Shown here piece after piece: positions 1 through 7,535 of a DNA stretch of 26,507 nucleotides. The stretch lies in IMG/VR virus record IMGVR_UViG_3300042350_004798, positions 1 through 26,507 of that record, one strand, 5' to 3'. The position numbers and the translations under genes were made by a program. Numbering within the stretch: the stretch's first letter is position 1; each line of letters starts with the position of its first letter. Below the pieces are notes generated by a model. The model saw only the letters and a program-made list of their open reading frames with translations. It searched no databases and was not told where the DNA came from. Source of the DNA: a virus.

Positions 1-105
1 AGCAGCAAAGGATGCAACCCCTATCACAATAGAAATGAAAATAAGCGGGTAAACAATTTCGTTGAGCCTTTCCCTGTTTCTTTGGTCTAGTTCTTTGCAA
101 TCCAT
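1..105 (-). CDS. Small membrane protein, C-terminus beyond window
   Basis: An ATG at 103-105 opens a frame of 35 codons that runs off the left edge. After a charged head of about 15 residues it has a hydrophobic stretch (LIFISIVIGVA) that reads as a membrane segment. It starts just after the stop of the neighbouring gene (107-109), as expected for the last visible member of the minus-strand operon. I do not recognise it. Confidence 0.55.
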   Translation of the reverse strand, partial: MDCKELDQRNRERLNEIVYPLIFISIVIGVASFAA

Positions 106-106
106 G

Positions 107-484
107 TTACCACGCCCCCGCTATTTCTCGATTGATTTCCGCCAACTCTTTTTCCTTGCCCGCAAACGTCACGGGCAAATCCAGCTTGTCGATTGCCGAG
201 TAAACCCTGTCTAGTGCTTCGCGATTCTTGCCGCCTGCATTGTCGGCAATAAATTTCGTCCATTGCTCTTGATTGGCGATTTCGCCCGCTTCGATCTTCG
301 CTGCCGCATCGAGGAAGGCTTGCTTGTACGCCGCCCTGATCGATGGGATCGTTGACCGGACAACCGCAGTAACCCCGGCAGGCTTAGATGAATCACCCCC
401 CTCCTTTGGCTGTTGGTTCATCACGTAGAGGACCAAGCCCCCAATGATAACCCAAGGAATCCAATTGTCTTTTTTCGCTGCCAT
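107..484 (-). CDS. Membrane-anchored protein of unknown function
   Basis: 125 aa. The chosen ATG (MAAKKDNW) is preceded by GGAG at suitable spacing; an in-frame start 30 bases upstream has no such site. Residues about 8-22 (WIPWVIIGGLVLYVM) form one membrane segment right after a basic head. The rest is a soluble, charged, helix-prone domain ending EINREIAGAW. It belongs to a run of small membrane proteins (1-1040). Such clusters often hold lysis or virion-accessory genes, but nothing here decides that. Confidence 0.7.
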   Translation of the reverse strand: MAAKKDNWIPWVIIGGLVLYVMNQQPKEGGDSSKPAGVTAVVRSTIPSIRAAYKQAFLDAAAKIEAGEIANQEQWTKFIADNAGGKNREALDRVYSAIDKLDLPVTFAGKEKELAEINREIAGAW

Positions 485-555
485 CGTCACTCCATTTCGC
501 CCCTGCCAACTCACCGAGCCCCTATTTGCTTGGTAAAGTTCGGGTTGGCTAGGGG

Positions 556-855
556 TTATTCGTCGTCGTCAAAAGGTTCGCTCAAATCAACTGATTCCGA
601 AGGGCTTTCAACCTTGTTTTGCTGCCACCAAATCCAGAGTTTCAAAGCGATCTGGATAAGCAAAAACAACGTAGCCGGATCGATGCCGACCGGCATTTCG
701 GGATGGGTCGCAAAGAGAAGCTTTTGAGCATCCTCATCGCCGTCAACCGCCTGCTTTACGAGCTTGGCAACTTCGGCGTCGGTCTTGGAAGCGATCCAGA
801 TTTCCCTAGCCGCTCTGCGTGCTGCGAATCGGTCTGATAGTTTGATTCGGCTCAA
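556..855 (-). CDS. Hypothetical protein with C-terminal hydrophobic helix
   Basis: 99 aa. The N-terminal half is basic and helical (MSRIKLSDRFAARRAAREIW). A hydrophobic stretch (TLFLLIQIALKLWIWW) follows at about 63-78, then an acidic tail ending DDDE. Its ATG overlaps the upstream stop as ATGA, so it is translationally coupled to 852-1040. A possible holin-like or membrane-bound accessory protein, but with no family signature I can name. Confidence 0.7.
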   Translation of the reverse strand: MSRIKLSDRFAARRAAREIWIASKTDAEVAKLVKQAVDGDEDAQKLLFATHPEMPVGIDPATLFLLIQIALKLWIWWQQNKVESPSESVDLSEPFDDDE

Positions 856-1040
856 GATGCCACCTCATCGGGCTTAGGCAACGGTCGGACTGAATCGCCA
901 ACGATCCAAGCTCCGATAACCCAAACAAGTTGCTGGATCTGATCTTCGGACAACGGTACTTTGTCCTTGAGAATCACAACGGCAATCGTAGCCGCCGCCG
1001 CCCAAAATCGCTTGCTTTTGACAAGTTCGCCTAAGTTCAT
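852..1040 (-). CDS. Small two-segment membrane protein
   Basis: 62 aa with an AGGAG site before its ATG. Two hydrophobic stretches, AAAATIAVVIL (about 14-24) and LVWVIGAWIVG (about 38-48), are separated by a charged turn (KDKVPLSEDQ). That hairpin topology is common in small phage membrane proteins, including some holins; the assignment is not secure. It is coupled to the next gene by ATGA. Confidence 0.65.
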   Translation of the reverse strand: MNLGELVKSKRFWAAAATIAVVILKDKVPLSEDQIQQLVWVIGAWIVGDSVRPLPKPDEVAS

Positions 1041-1089
1041 GGTTTTTCTCCTTTGTCAACATCTTATCCACCGTTAGGGGGCTTGACAA

Positions 1090-1299
1090 TCACCGACGCC
1101 CCGAATTTCGCTTTTGCCGCTTCGGAGCCACCGGCTTGGACTTTGGCCGCCTTTTGGCTTTGCGAGGCAGGAATAGCCCTAAATGCTCGTTCATAGCCTC
1201 GAAAATCAGCCCGCTTAGGGTCATATCCATCGCTGCCGCTTGCTTGTTCCATGCCGCCCAGGCCTCCTCGGGCTGCGAAATGTTCTTGCGTTTCATCAT
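1090..1299 (-). CDS. Ribbon-helix-helix-like small protein
   Basis: 69 aa. The ATG overlaps the stop of the RuvC-like gene (ATGA). An N-terminal strand-like stretch (MMKRKNISQP) and a two-helix region (AWAAWNKQAAAMDMTLSGLIFEAMNEHL) resemble an Arc/MetJ-type DNA-binding fold. The tail is very basic (RKAKRRPKSKPVAPKRQK). A small DNA-binding regulator is the likely role, but this rests on pattern only. An alternative frame over 1064-1252 was judged a shadow because this one is coupled to its neighbour. Confidence 0.6.
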   Translation of the reverse strand: MMKRKNISQPEEAWAAWNKQAAAMDMTLSGLIFEAMNEHLGLFLPRKAKRRPKSKPVAPKRQKRNSGRR

Positions 1300-1802
1300 T
1301 GGCCTGCCTTGTTTCTCAAGTCCTCGATCCAAAACTGCCCCGGGTCAAAAACATCCGCCGAGTACACCGCCACGCCAAGAGCCGCCCAGTAGTGGGTAGC
1401 GACGCCGTAGAGCTTGCCGGGTTGTTTCTTGGTCCCAACCGGCCCAAACCGATCGATAAGGGCCTGCCTTACGTTGGCATCTTTGGCCCGCATCGAATTG
1501 CATAGGTGTAGCTTAACCGCTCGGCGCGGGACAAGTCGCAAGGGTCTTTCGAAGTCTGAAAGCAACGATGCAAACCAGCCGATACCTGCCACGGTGCGAA
1601 ATGTTTCTTGACCTACCGCCATGCCGAAGCATTCTATCCATTCGATGGAAACGTGGTCAACTTCGCGAAGCAAGCCTTTGAGCCCGTATGTAGTGATCCG
1701 AAACGCTGGTATGGATTCGAGCCGGATAACCTTTTCGGTGCCCGCATCCCACCAAACAAACGCACTTTCGAACGGCCCGGGGTCAATGCCTAAATAGATC
1801 AT
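1296..1802 (-). CDS. RuvC-like Holliday junction resolvase
   Basis: 168 aa. It begins with MIYLGIDPGP, the first strand of the RuvC/RNase H fold with the metal-binding Asp7. Acidic residues at 54-57 (EWIE) fit the second carboxylate. KDANVRQAL (107-115) and HYWAALGVAV (137-146) match the C-terminal helix region, where many homologues have D-A-x-A-V-A; here a His takes the usual Asp place. Phage RuvC-like enzymes cut branched DNA before packaging. It sits within an unbroken chain of overlapping genes and is coupled on both sides. Confidence is good for the fold, less for activity. Confidence 0.72.
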   Translation of the reverse strand: MIYLGIDPGPFESAFVWWDAGTEKVIRLESIPAFRITTYGLKGLLREVDHVSIEWIECFGMAVGQETFRTVAGIGWFASLLSDFERPLRLVPRRAVKLHLCNSMRAKDANVRQALIDRFGPVGTKKQPGKLYGVATHYWAALGVAVYSADVFDPGQFWIEDLRNKAGQ

Positions 1803-1975
1803 TCGCCAAGCTCCTTTCGTCGCTTGCGGTCGGCTCTAATAACCGCCCGAACAATTTGATAGTTGCGATCAAGGGCCTTGGCGTATGTCGTTTGTTTAAT
1901 GCGGTTGCGATAATCATCCGCCTTCCGGCCAAATATTGCACGCCGACAGATTTTCCTTGCTTGCCTGAGTTTCAT
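1799..1975 (-). CDS. Small basic protein
   Basis: 58 aa (MKLRQARKICRRAIFG...), rich in Arg and Lys. It lies exactly between two ATGA overlaps: its ATG overlaps the stop of 1972-2154, and its stop overlaps the start of the RuvC-like gene. AAAGGAG near its 3' end supplies the ribosome site for the nuclease. The basic composition suggests nucleic acid binding. No family recognised. Confidence 0.65.
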   Translation of the reverse strand: MKLRQARKICRRAIFGRKADDYRNRIKQTTYAKALDRNYQIVRAVIRADRKRRKELGE

Positions 1976-2154
1976 TCGCCCACTTCACTTTCCTTTTTTT
2001 CTTTAAGTTTTTCAATCGCGGTACGATAGGCAACGGATTTACCTAGCTGGTAGTTAGCTGAATCTGCGTCACCAGTTGGTATTATCTTATTCATTCGGGT
2101 TATTGCCTCAAGCCGAAGCTCCTCAAGGTACTCAATAAATTCTTTGCGTTTCAT
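1972..2154 (-). CDS. Small helical protein
   Basis: 60 aa starting MKRKEFIEYLEELRLEAITR. The ATG is chosen because it overlaps the upstream stop (ATGA) and follows AGGAGGTGG. Mostly charged and helical; ends SEVGE, where the coding bases also form the ribosome site for the next gene. Function unknown. Confidence 0.65.
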   Translation of the reverse strand: MKRKEFIEYLEELRLEAITRMNKIIPTGDADSANYQLGKSVAYRTAIEKLKEKKESEVGE

Positions 2155-2810
2155 TCGCCCACCTCCTGAATCAATCGATCCAAATACCATCGAGCCTTTT
2201 TCAAATCATCGACGCCGCCCTTTTTTGGCCATCGCCAAAGGTACTTTATGACGTTGCCCCAAACGTAGCCGATAAAGCCATCGCCCGTTGCCGCCTTGAT
2301 AGCCTCGATACACTCAATGCCGCCTTGCTTGTAGTGGCTAGGGTTGATGGGGTCGCTAGTTCGCCCCCTTGCCTCCATGATGCCCTCGACAAACTGATCG
2401 ACATTCACGCCATCCATGCAAGGGCTAGGGGCTAGGGGCTCGCTCGAACTATCCGGGATTTCCGGACAGTTGGATTCAGGCTCGACGGGATGATCATCAT
2501 GCTTGACGCCGCCGAGCTTGTACGAAACCTGTTCGCGCACCGAATGCCTTACAGTTATCGGAAATCCTTCGATTTCGTTGATCGCCTCGACAACGCCTTG
2601 ACGCCCAGACCACGAAACAACCCTGTCTCCAACCTTGAATTCGACGGGATGATCATCATGGTCTTGATTGGCAGGTCGGCAGTCGCTTGACGGAAGATAT
2701 AACCCATTGCTGCCAGTGAACCAAAAATTGAACCACCCAGGTCTATCTGCGTCGGCGTTTCCGACTGTGGCCCGAACCCAAACCTTATCGCCTACTTTGT
2801 AGCTACTCAC
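2151..2810 (-). CDS. DUF3310-type protein with N-terminal repeat region
   Basis: 219 aa. A GTG start is chosen because it overlaps the upstream TAG stop (GTGAGTAG) and follows GAGGTG. The N-terminal part has SH3-like modules (YKVGDKVWVRATV, then VGDRVVSWSGRQGVVEAI) separated by a duplicated DDHPVE motif, whose DNA copies near 2481 and 2641 share 19 bases. The C-terminus, from about residue 153 (DPINPSHYKQGG through GNVIKYLWRWPKKGG and DLKKARWYLDRLI), matches DUF3310, a common phage domain of unclear biochemical role. The fusion of DUF3310 to these modules is unusual. Confidence 0.8.
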   Translation of the reverse strand: MSSYKVGDKVWVRATVGNADADRPGWFNFWFTGSNGLYLPSSDCRPANQDHDDHPVEFKVGDRVVSWSGRQGVVEAINEIEGFPITVRHSVREQVSYKLGGVKHDDHPVEPESNCPEIPDSSSEPLAPSPCMDGVNVDQFVEGIMEARGRTSDPINPSHYKQGGIECIEAIKAATGDGFIGYVWGNVIKYLWRWPKKGGVDDLKKARWYLDRLIQEVGE

Positions 2811-3003
2811 CTTGCACCTCAATTCCTTTGCTGTACTTCGCAACCAATTCGGTTCCGTCGATCATCTCCGCTTCGGGTCGGCAGTCCGACTTAATCGCAA
2901 TGACCTCTTGGCAATTGCAGTCTAGCTCCATGTATAGGCTCGATGGGCTATTGTGTACCACCGTAGCCCGCACCCAAACGACATCGCCTTTTGCGTAGCT
3001 CAC
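2803..3003 (-). CDS. Small SH3-like protein, paralogue of next gene's N-terminus
   Basis: 66 aa from a GTG at 3001-3003 that overlaps the upstream TGA (GTGA) and follows AAGGAGGGC. This start is preferred over an upstream ATG in the same frame because it begins VSYAKGDVVWVRATVV, matching VSSYKVGDKVWVRATV at the start of the next gene. Such beta-rich modules may bind nucleic acid or protein. The last codons (EVQGE) carry the ribosome site of 2151-2810. Confidence 0.65.
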   Translation of the reverse strand: MSYAKGDVVWVRATVVHNSPSSLYMELDCNCQEVIAIKSDCRPEAEMIDGTELVAKYSKGIEVQGE

Positions 3004-3152
3004 TTGCCCGCCCTCCTTGCTTCGTGGGTCTTGTTTGTCAATTTCGTGATCCATTTCCTAAGCTCCTTGTTTCTTGCTTGTAGTAACTTCACCCGCATTT
3101 CCAACCGGTACACTTTGTCCCGGAGGTTGCGGGTCTTTTCGTCGTCGGTCAT
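3000..3152 (-). CDS. Tiny coiled-coil protein
   Basis: 50 aa, MTDDEKTRNLRDKVYRLEMR... then VKLLQARNKELRKWITKL, ending RRAGK. Charged heptad-like spacing suggests one long helix. It is bounded by two exact overlaps: its ATG with the TGA of 3149-3355 (ATGA), and its TGA with the next GTG (GTGA). That fit argues it is real although very short. Confidence 0.6.
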   Translation of the reverse strand: MTDDEKTRNLRDKVYRLEMRVKLLQARNKELRKWITKLTNKTHEARRAGK

Positions 3153-3355
3153 CGTAAATCCAGTTCCATATCATCGAGCCTAGTAAGCTCTGGCGTAAGC
3201 CTGATCTGTTCGCCTTGGTCGCTTGCTAGCTGGACAACAATCCACCTGCCGCCAACACGTTTCTTTCTTGTTTCGCAGCACCATTCCGCTGACTTTTGCG
3301 ATCCGTACCACCCATCCATTCGCCCTGTATCCAAATCAAGCACTAAGTAATTCAC
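3149..3355 (-). CDS. Hypothetical protein downstream of dnaB
   Basis: 68 aa from a GTG (VNYLVLDLDTG) lying just after the dnaB stop, with GGAGG inside the last dnaB codons (NGGF). A short protein of strand and turn character with Cys-Cys (EWCCETRKKR). Coupled at both ends. Function unknown. Confidence 0.6.
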   Translation of the reverse strand: MNYLVLDLDTGRMDGWYGSQKSAEWCCETRKKRVGGRWIVVQLASDQGEQIRLTPELTRLDDMELDLR

Positions 3356-3356
3356 G

Positions 3357-4673
3357 CTAGAATCCTCCATTGTAATTAGTCAACTCCGATCCAACCTTAA
3401 ATTCCCGGTCCCCGGTCGAGTACACAGCACCGCGCCGCATACTTAATTCCGTCTTGCTCATTTCGCCATCGCGAAACTTGGCTATGTAAACATCCATTTT
3501 TTCCGCCGCTCGATCCTCCCGATGCAAAAGCATTACGATATCCGAATCCTCTTCGATCGAACCGGATTCCTTTAAGTGCGATAGCGTTGGGGCTTCACCC
3601 TCTGCCGCCCTGCCGACCTGAGCCAATACAACAATCGGTATATTTAACTGCTTGCTCATTCTGCAAATCTCATTGGACACATGCGAGACCTGTAGCCGCC
3701 GGTCGCTGATTTCCCTTGGGGCTTTGATTAGCTGAATATAATCAATCACAACTAGCTTGCATCCTCTTCGAGCAATGTCAGTTCTAATCCTGGATTCAAT
3801 AGCCGCGATGGTAGCCCCTGGTTTATGCCAAAACTCCATCGGACATAAATGGTGGTCCGCTGCAACCTCAAGCATTTCGTTTAGCTGGGCATCCGTGTAG
3901 GTCGATTGGTTGATGTCGCTAGCCTTGAGGCTTGTACCCCTGAGCATGAAACGCAATGCGAACTGCCGAAAGCTCATTTCAAGACTGACGAATAGCGTCG
4001 GCTCGTTTCGGTCCCTTGCTGGCCTCAATGCAATTTCTGCTCCTACTGCCGATTTACCGATCGACGGCCGCGCCCCGATGGTAATGTACCCCGCTGGCAA
4101 TCCACCAAATAGCGATTCATCGAGCCTTTCAATCCCAGTTGCAAAAACCGAAGTTGCTTTAGACTGCCGATTCTCTTCGCATTGCTCCAAGAATTCATCA
4201 AGCACCAAGCCTAGCCGCTTTTGCTCGACGCCTGCCCCGTCGATAATCGTAGACGCCGCCGACATTTCGCCTGCAAACTCAACCGGGTCGAATTCATCGC
4301 CCTCGCATTGCTTCGCTAGATCGTCAATAACGCGCCGAAGCTTTCGCCTCTGAGACGCCTTAGCGACTTGCTCGGCATAGTACTGAACGTGGTGAGGCAT
4401 CCCTTCGGCCATAAGCTCGACGAGCCTAGAAACGCCCCCTACGAGGTCTAACACCTTGATTCGGTCTAGTTCCGCTGCGATGTTCGTAGCGTTGAGCGGT
4501 ACTGCTTTTTTTAGCAAGGCCTGAATCGCGAAGAACACTTGCGAAAAACCGATCGAAACAAAGTCGGTAGCCGTCACGTACTCTTGGGCGATATAAATCG
4601 CCTCAGGCTTGACAATCAGAGCCCCGATTAGGTTTTCTTCGTCCTTGATGCATCGAGCGGTTTTTTCGGTCAT
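3357..4673 (-). CDS. dnaB: DnaB-family replicative helicase
   Basis: 438 aa, near the usual DnaB length. An N-terminal helical domain (ENLIGALIVKPEAI...) is followed by the RecA-like ATPase. The Walker A loop is GARPSIGKS (200-208), SLEMS follows at about 230-234, and Walker B is VVIDYIQLI (308-316). This is the ring helicase that unwinds DNA at the phage fork and pairs with the primase at 11123-11989. Its ATG shares a base with the stop of the loader-like gene (TAATG), a classical loader-helicase arrangement. No truncation seen; no intein here although the P-loop is a frequent intein site. Confidence 0.93.
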   Translation of the reverse strand: MTEKTARCIKDEENLIGALIVKPEAIYIAQEYVTATDFVSIGFSQVFFAIQALLKKAVPLNATNIAAELDRIKVLDLVGGVSRLVELMAEGMPHHVQYYAEQVAKASQRRKLRRVIDDLAKQCEGDEFDPVEFAGEMSAASTIIDGAGVEQKRLGLVLDEFLEQCEENRQSKATSVFATGIERLDESLFGGLPAGYITIGARPSIGKSAVGAEIALRPARDRNEPTLFVSLEMSFRQFALRFMLRGTSLKASDINQSTYTDAQLNEMLEVAADHHLCPMEFWHKPGATIAAIESRIRTDIARRGCKLVVIDYIQLIKAPREISDRRLQVSHVSNEICRMSKQLNIPIVVLAQVGRAAEGEAPTLSHLKESGSIEEDSDIVMLLHREDRAAEKMDVYIAKFRDGEMSKTELSMRRGAVYSTGDREFKVGSELTNYNGGF

Positions 4674-5569
4674 TAGTATTTCCTCAGGTTCGCGTAGGGG
4701 TCGACCTTCGGTTTATCCGGCTTGGCCCTTGGGTCTACGTGGCTCGGCTTGATACCCTGCCATTCGTTCGCCGTTGTGAGGTTGATACATGCCAGCAAGT
4801 GATCCCGATCGCGGTAGGCTTGGTCCCAGCCACGGCAGACGTTGCCTCTGTCGCGGATTGGATGCCCGATGTTTCTCCGCATTCGCTCCCAGGCTTCGAG
4901 GGCTTCGCGCACCTCGGGAGAGTCTAGCCTTGGGGGGATGTCGAATTGGCCGATTGTCTCTTTTGGCTTTCGAGGTTCCTTTGGTGGCTTAGCTGACGGC
5001 GTAGTTGCCGCTGGGTCTGGTTTCGGATCTTCTTTTGGTGGCTCGACCGTTCCCCCTGAGGGGGGTAAGGGGGGTTTTAAAAATAACGAATCAGAATCCG
5101 AAACAGAATCCGAAACCGTAACCCCCGGTTTTTGTTCGCCGTTTGTTCGAGGTTTGTTCGCCGTTTGTTCCGTTTTTGCTTTCGGTTTGCTTCCGGCTTC
5201 GCTGCGCATTTGCGATATCTCCCCGAGCCTAGCCATCCGTCGAGAATACAAAACGCCCCTTGAATCCCTGGATAAAACGCCTTTTCTTTCGAGCTCCTCA
5301 ATCGCTTTTACCTTCTCGGAACGGTCCCCGCCTGAAACCGCGTCGGCGATATCTTCGTTTGACCTTGGCGATCCGTCCGGCCAAATCAGATAGCCCCGCT
5401 CTTTGGACTCGAACATGAAGCAAAGCAAATCGACTAACAAACCCCGAGCAAAAATGGAACAAAACCGCAACTCAGGATCTTTAAGCCAATCGCCCGTAAA
5501 AAACCAGAACCCAGGTGATTTTGCCCCAGGGCTTTTTCGCTTTCCGCTGCCGTCGTCGCTGCCGCTCAT
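4673..5569 (-). CDS. Replisome organiser / helicase-loader-like protein
   Basis: 298 aa. The ATG (MSGSDDGSGKRKSPG) follows AGGGA at good spacing; a TTG 18 bases upstream is the alternative. The N-terminus (PGFWFFTGDWLKDPELRFCS, then ARGLLVDLLCFMFES, and EELERKGVLSRDSRG) matches the winged-helix domain of phage replication-organiser proteins. The middle is a Pro/Lys/Ser-rich linker of about 100 residues. The C-terminal part (SPEVREALEAWERMRR...) is helical. Overlap with dnaB supports a role in loading the helicase. The exact biochemistry is inferred. Confidence 0.75.
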   Translation of the reverse strand: MSGSDDGSGKRKSPGAKSPGFWFFTGDWLKDPELRFCSIFARGLLVDLLCFMFESKERGYLIWPDGSPRSNEDIADAVSGGDRSEKVKAIEELERKGVLSRDSRGVLYSRRMARLGEISQMRSEAGSKPKAKTEQTANKPRTNGEQKPGVTVSDSVSDSDSLFLKPPLPPSGGTVEPPKEDPKPDPAATTPSAKPPKEPRKPKETIGQFDIPPRLDSPEVREALEAWERMRRNIGHPIRDRGNVCRGWDQAYRDRDHLLACINLTTANEWQGIKPSHVDPRAKPDKPKVDPYANLRKY

Positions 5570-5592
5570 TTTGGCGTCCCTGTCCAAAAAAT

Positions 5593-5680
5593 CCCCCTCG
5601 ATGCAAAAAGCGTGGCAGCCAGTGCGCTAGATCGCGCAAAGATGCACCGAGGGGGTTTGTGTTTCTTGTCTAGCTGCCAC
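5593..5680. other. Structured intergenic element, possible bidirectional terminator or RNA switch
   Basis: The 142-base gap between 5569/5587 and 5729 folds strongly. CCCCCTCG (5593-5600) pairs with CGAGGGGG (5648-5655) and is extended by TGCA/TGCA after one mismatch. TGCGC (5623-5627) pairs with GCGCA (5634-5638) inside. GTGGCAGC (5612-5619) pairs with GCTGCCAC (5673-5680), which crosses the first stem, so the folds are alternative or pseudoknotted. Read on the minus strand, the big stem is followed by ATTTTTTGG, like an intrinsic terminator just upstream of the loader gene. It was checked as a tRNA and lacks a T-arm. Confidence 0.5.
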
Positions 5681-5728
5681 ACTGACGCAATCATTTTAAC
5701 CATTGTTGAATCCTTGGGAATATGCTGC

Positions 5729-5986
5729 TTAAGGAAGATTAGGGGGCATCTTCTCGCTGTCCGCGCTCGACTCTCTCCACTCAGTAAGGTCGTTGTTCAA
5801 GTAATCAAGCATATCGGCGATGGTCATGCCTTTTTCCGCTGCGTCAATCGCCATCGAAAAGCCGTGCATAAAACCCCTTCGGTAGCTGCGTTCCGATGCC
5901 TCGGCAGCATCGCCCCATCTAGGTAAATCACCTACCGGAATCAGCCTAATCTCATCGCTGCCTGTTTTTTCTGTGCTCATCATTTC
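5729..5986 (-). CDS. Hypothetical protein
   Basis: 85 aa from MMSTEKTGSDEIRLIPVGDL; GAGGGTG precedes the two adjacent ATGs. The longer upstream frame is low-complexity Arg-rich shadow of the neighbouring gene. RRGFMHGFSMAIDAAEKGMTIADMLDYLNN is helical. No family recognised. Confidence 0.6.
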   Translation of the reverse strand, partial: EMMSTEKTGSDEIRLIPVGDLPRWGDAAEASERSYRRGFMHGFSMAIDAAEKGMTIADMLDYLNNDLTEWRESSADSEKMPPNLP

Positions 5987-5994
5987 ACCCTCAA

Positions 5995-6219
5995 TTAAAA
6001 CCACCGAACAACCGCCCCACACGGAGCGTAAAAGAGCCGCCCGCCCTCTCGAACGAGCGACCCTGGGGCAAGTAGCGGAAGTTTCAACGCCACTTGCCAA
6101 CGGTCGTTTGGGCCGATTAAACCCGGCACGTACCGCGCACCAGTCCGTGAGGAAATTCCTCTTCGCGGGATTCTTGCCAGTAGACAGCAAGCACCTTTGC
6201 CGAGGTGGACCAGCCTCAT
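5995..6219 (-). CDS. Hypothetical small protein
   Basis: 74 aa from ATG (MRLVHLGKGACCLLAR); a TTG at 6228 overlapping the methyltransferase stop is an alternative start. It fills the gap between the methyltransferase and 5729-5986 exactly. Basic and cysteine-containing, no known signature. Composition is somewhat unlike its neighbours, so this call is weak. Confidence 0.4.
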   Translation of the reverse strand: MRLVHLGKGACCLLARIPRRGISSRTGARYVPGLIGPNDRWQVALKLPLLAPGSLVREGGRLFYAPCGAVVRWF

Positions 6220-6224
6220 TGGGG

Positions 6225-7523
6225 TCAAAACAAACTCAACTGCCTTGGCTTCTCAGCCTCAGCGGAAATTCTAGCTCTAGCGATCTCGATGTATTCAGCC
6301 TCGCGTTCAATGCCGATGAACCGAAAGCCCTCTGCCATCGCCGCCTTTCCGGTCGATCCTGAGCCCGTGAAGGGGTCTAGAATGATGCCGTTTGGCGGTG
6401 TGATAAGTCGGCATAGGTAGCGCATTAGGTCGGTAGGTTTGACTGTTGGATGAGGATTGTGACGCATAACTGCCGCCATAGGGTCGGATTCGCTAAACCC
6501 TCGCCCGCTGTCGTTTTTGATTCCCGCCTCAGTCGGCTCCAACGCCCCACACCCTTCGTCCCGGTCGTCGCGGCTTGCTTTAGCACAATAGAAAAATCGT
6601 GCTGCGCTGCCGGTGTCGCCGTAGCTTGGAGCCTGTTCTACCGATCCCCATCCACCGCTGTATCCGTTTTCGCCTTTGCGCCCGTTGCTCTTTGCGCCGT
6701 CGGCGTCAGGAAACAACGCCAGCACCTCCTCGCTGCCATCGTGCGTAAAATTAGCCGGGAAACGGCCCTCGGGTGGCGTGACGTTGCCTCCGTTTGTCGA
6801 AACGTAGTCTTTCATCTGGTAAGTATTTCCCGTCCCCAGGCGGTTACCGCTGCCGCATGGCGTTTCCCCGTTCGCCTCCACCCTGCACCCATCAATATTC
6901 AGCCCGCCCGTTCCGTGTTCGAGTACGTTGGCTGCAACGGTCCTGATAGGGGGCTTGCGAAACAGCCACCATTCTTCAGCAGCCGGTTTTAATGCTGTCC
7001 CCCATCCTCCCCATTGCTTAGCCGCTTCGGTAGATGGAATCGAAGTGTAGGCATTCCGACCTGATTCATCCCCCCAAGTACCACCACCGTCTCGCTTACC
7101 GTTTTCGAGGCGTAGCAGTCGATCACCCCCTCGTTTGAGTGGGCCAACCTCACGTTCTGCCCCTGCCGCCTTGTCGATCGCTTTCGATACGTCGAGGCTT
7201 TTAGGAAACCCCGAGCCAAAAACGTGGTAGATTTTATCCCTTGGCTGCCATCCCGCGTCCTCCCACGCCGTCCCGGTCCAGTGGCTAGTCCGAGGAATCG
7301 CCCATACCAACGCATGGCCTCCGGGCTTGATTACCCGCAGGCATTGATCGGCAACTGATTGCATCCATTGAATCCAGTCGGCTTTGCCGCCCTTGTCCCG
7401 GTCCCACTCGCGGTTCATGAACGCGATTCCCGCAGGAGGATCCGTCACAATCGCATCGACCGAGCAATCCGCAAGGGTCTTGAGTACGTCGAGGCAATCG
7501 CCCTGGTGTAGTTCAAATTTCAT
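6225..7523 (-). CDS. Beta-class DNA N4/N6 methyltransferase
   Basis: 432 aa. Motif IV, TDPPAG (27-32), comes near the N-terminus, and the SAM-binding motif I, DPFTGSGSTG (383-392), near the C-terminus, followed by GFRFIGIEREAEYIEIA. This order defines the beta class, as in CcrM-like enzymes. The DPPA variant has Ala where DPPY/DPPW is usual. PHPTVKPTDLMRYLCRLI just before motif I is typical. The middle is long and Gly-rich (GGGTWGDESGRN, GSGNRLGTGNTY). It probably methylates adenine or cytosine in phage DNA to evade host restriction; no partner endonuclease is visible. Confidence 0.9.
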   Translation of the reverse strand: MKFELHQGDCLDVLKTLADCSVDAIVTDPPAGIAFMNREWDRDKGGKADWIQWMQSVADQCLRVIKPGGHALVWAIPRTSHWTGTAWEDAGWQPRDKIYHVFGSGFPKSLDVSKAIDKAAGAEREVGPLKRGGDRLLRLENGKRDGGGTWGDESGRNAYTSIPSTEAAKQWGGWGTALKPAAEEWWLFRKPPIRTVAANVLEHGTGGLNIDGCRVEANGETPCGSGNRLGTGNTYQMKDYVSTNGGNVTPPEGRFPANFTHDGSEEVLALFPDADGAKSNGRKGENGYSGGWGSVEQAPSYGDTGSAARFFYCAKASRDDRDEGCGALEPTEAGIKNDSGRGFSESDPMAAVMRHNPHPTVKPTDLMRYLCRLITPPNGIILDPFTGSGSTGKAAMAEGFRFIGIEREAEYIEIARARISAEAEKPRQLSLF

Positions 7524-7535
7524 CGAGTAGCCTTT

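Noticed and set aside
874-1252. Two overlapping minus-strand frames over 874-1252
   Set aside because: They conflict with the well-placed genes 852-1040 and 1090-1299, which have ribosome sites or exact overlaps.
2401-2450. Short direct repeats of GGGGCTAG
   Set aside because: Two tandem units only; explained by repeated codons in a linker.
3004-3054. ATG start giving a longer form of 2803-3003
   Set aside because: The extension lies inside the coupled 50-codon gene 3000-3152, and the GTG start restores similarity to the paralogue.
4842-5393. 183-codon plus-strand frame
   Set aside because: Antisense to the loader gene, whose domain structure and overlap with dnaB are convincing.
5593-5655. 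tRNA-like outer stem of seven or more base pairs with an internal arm
   Set aside because: No T-arm or T-loop, no anticodon arm of proper size, and the spacing does not fit the cloverleaf on either strand.
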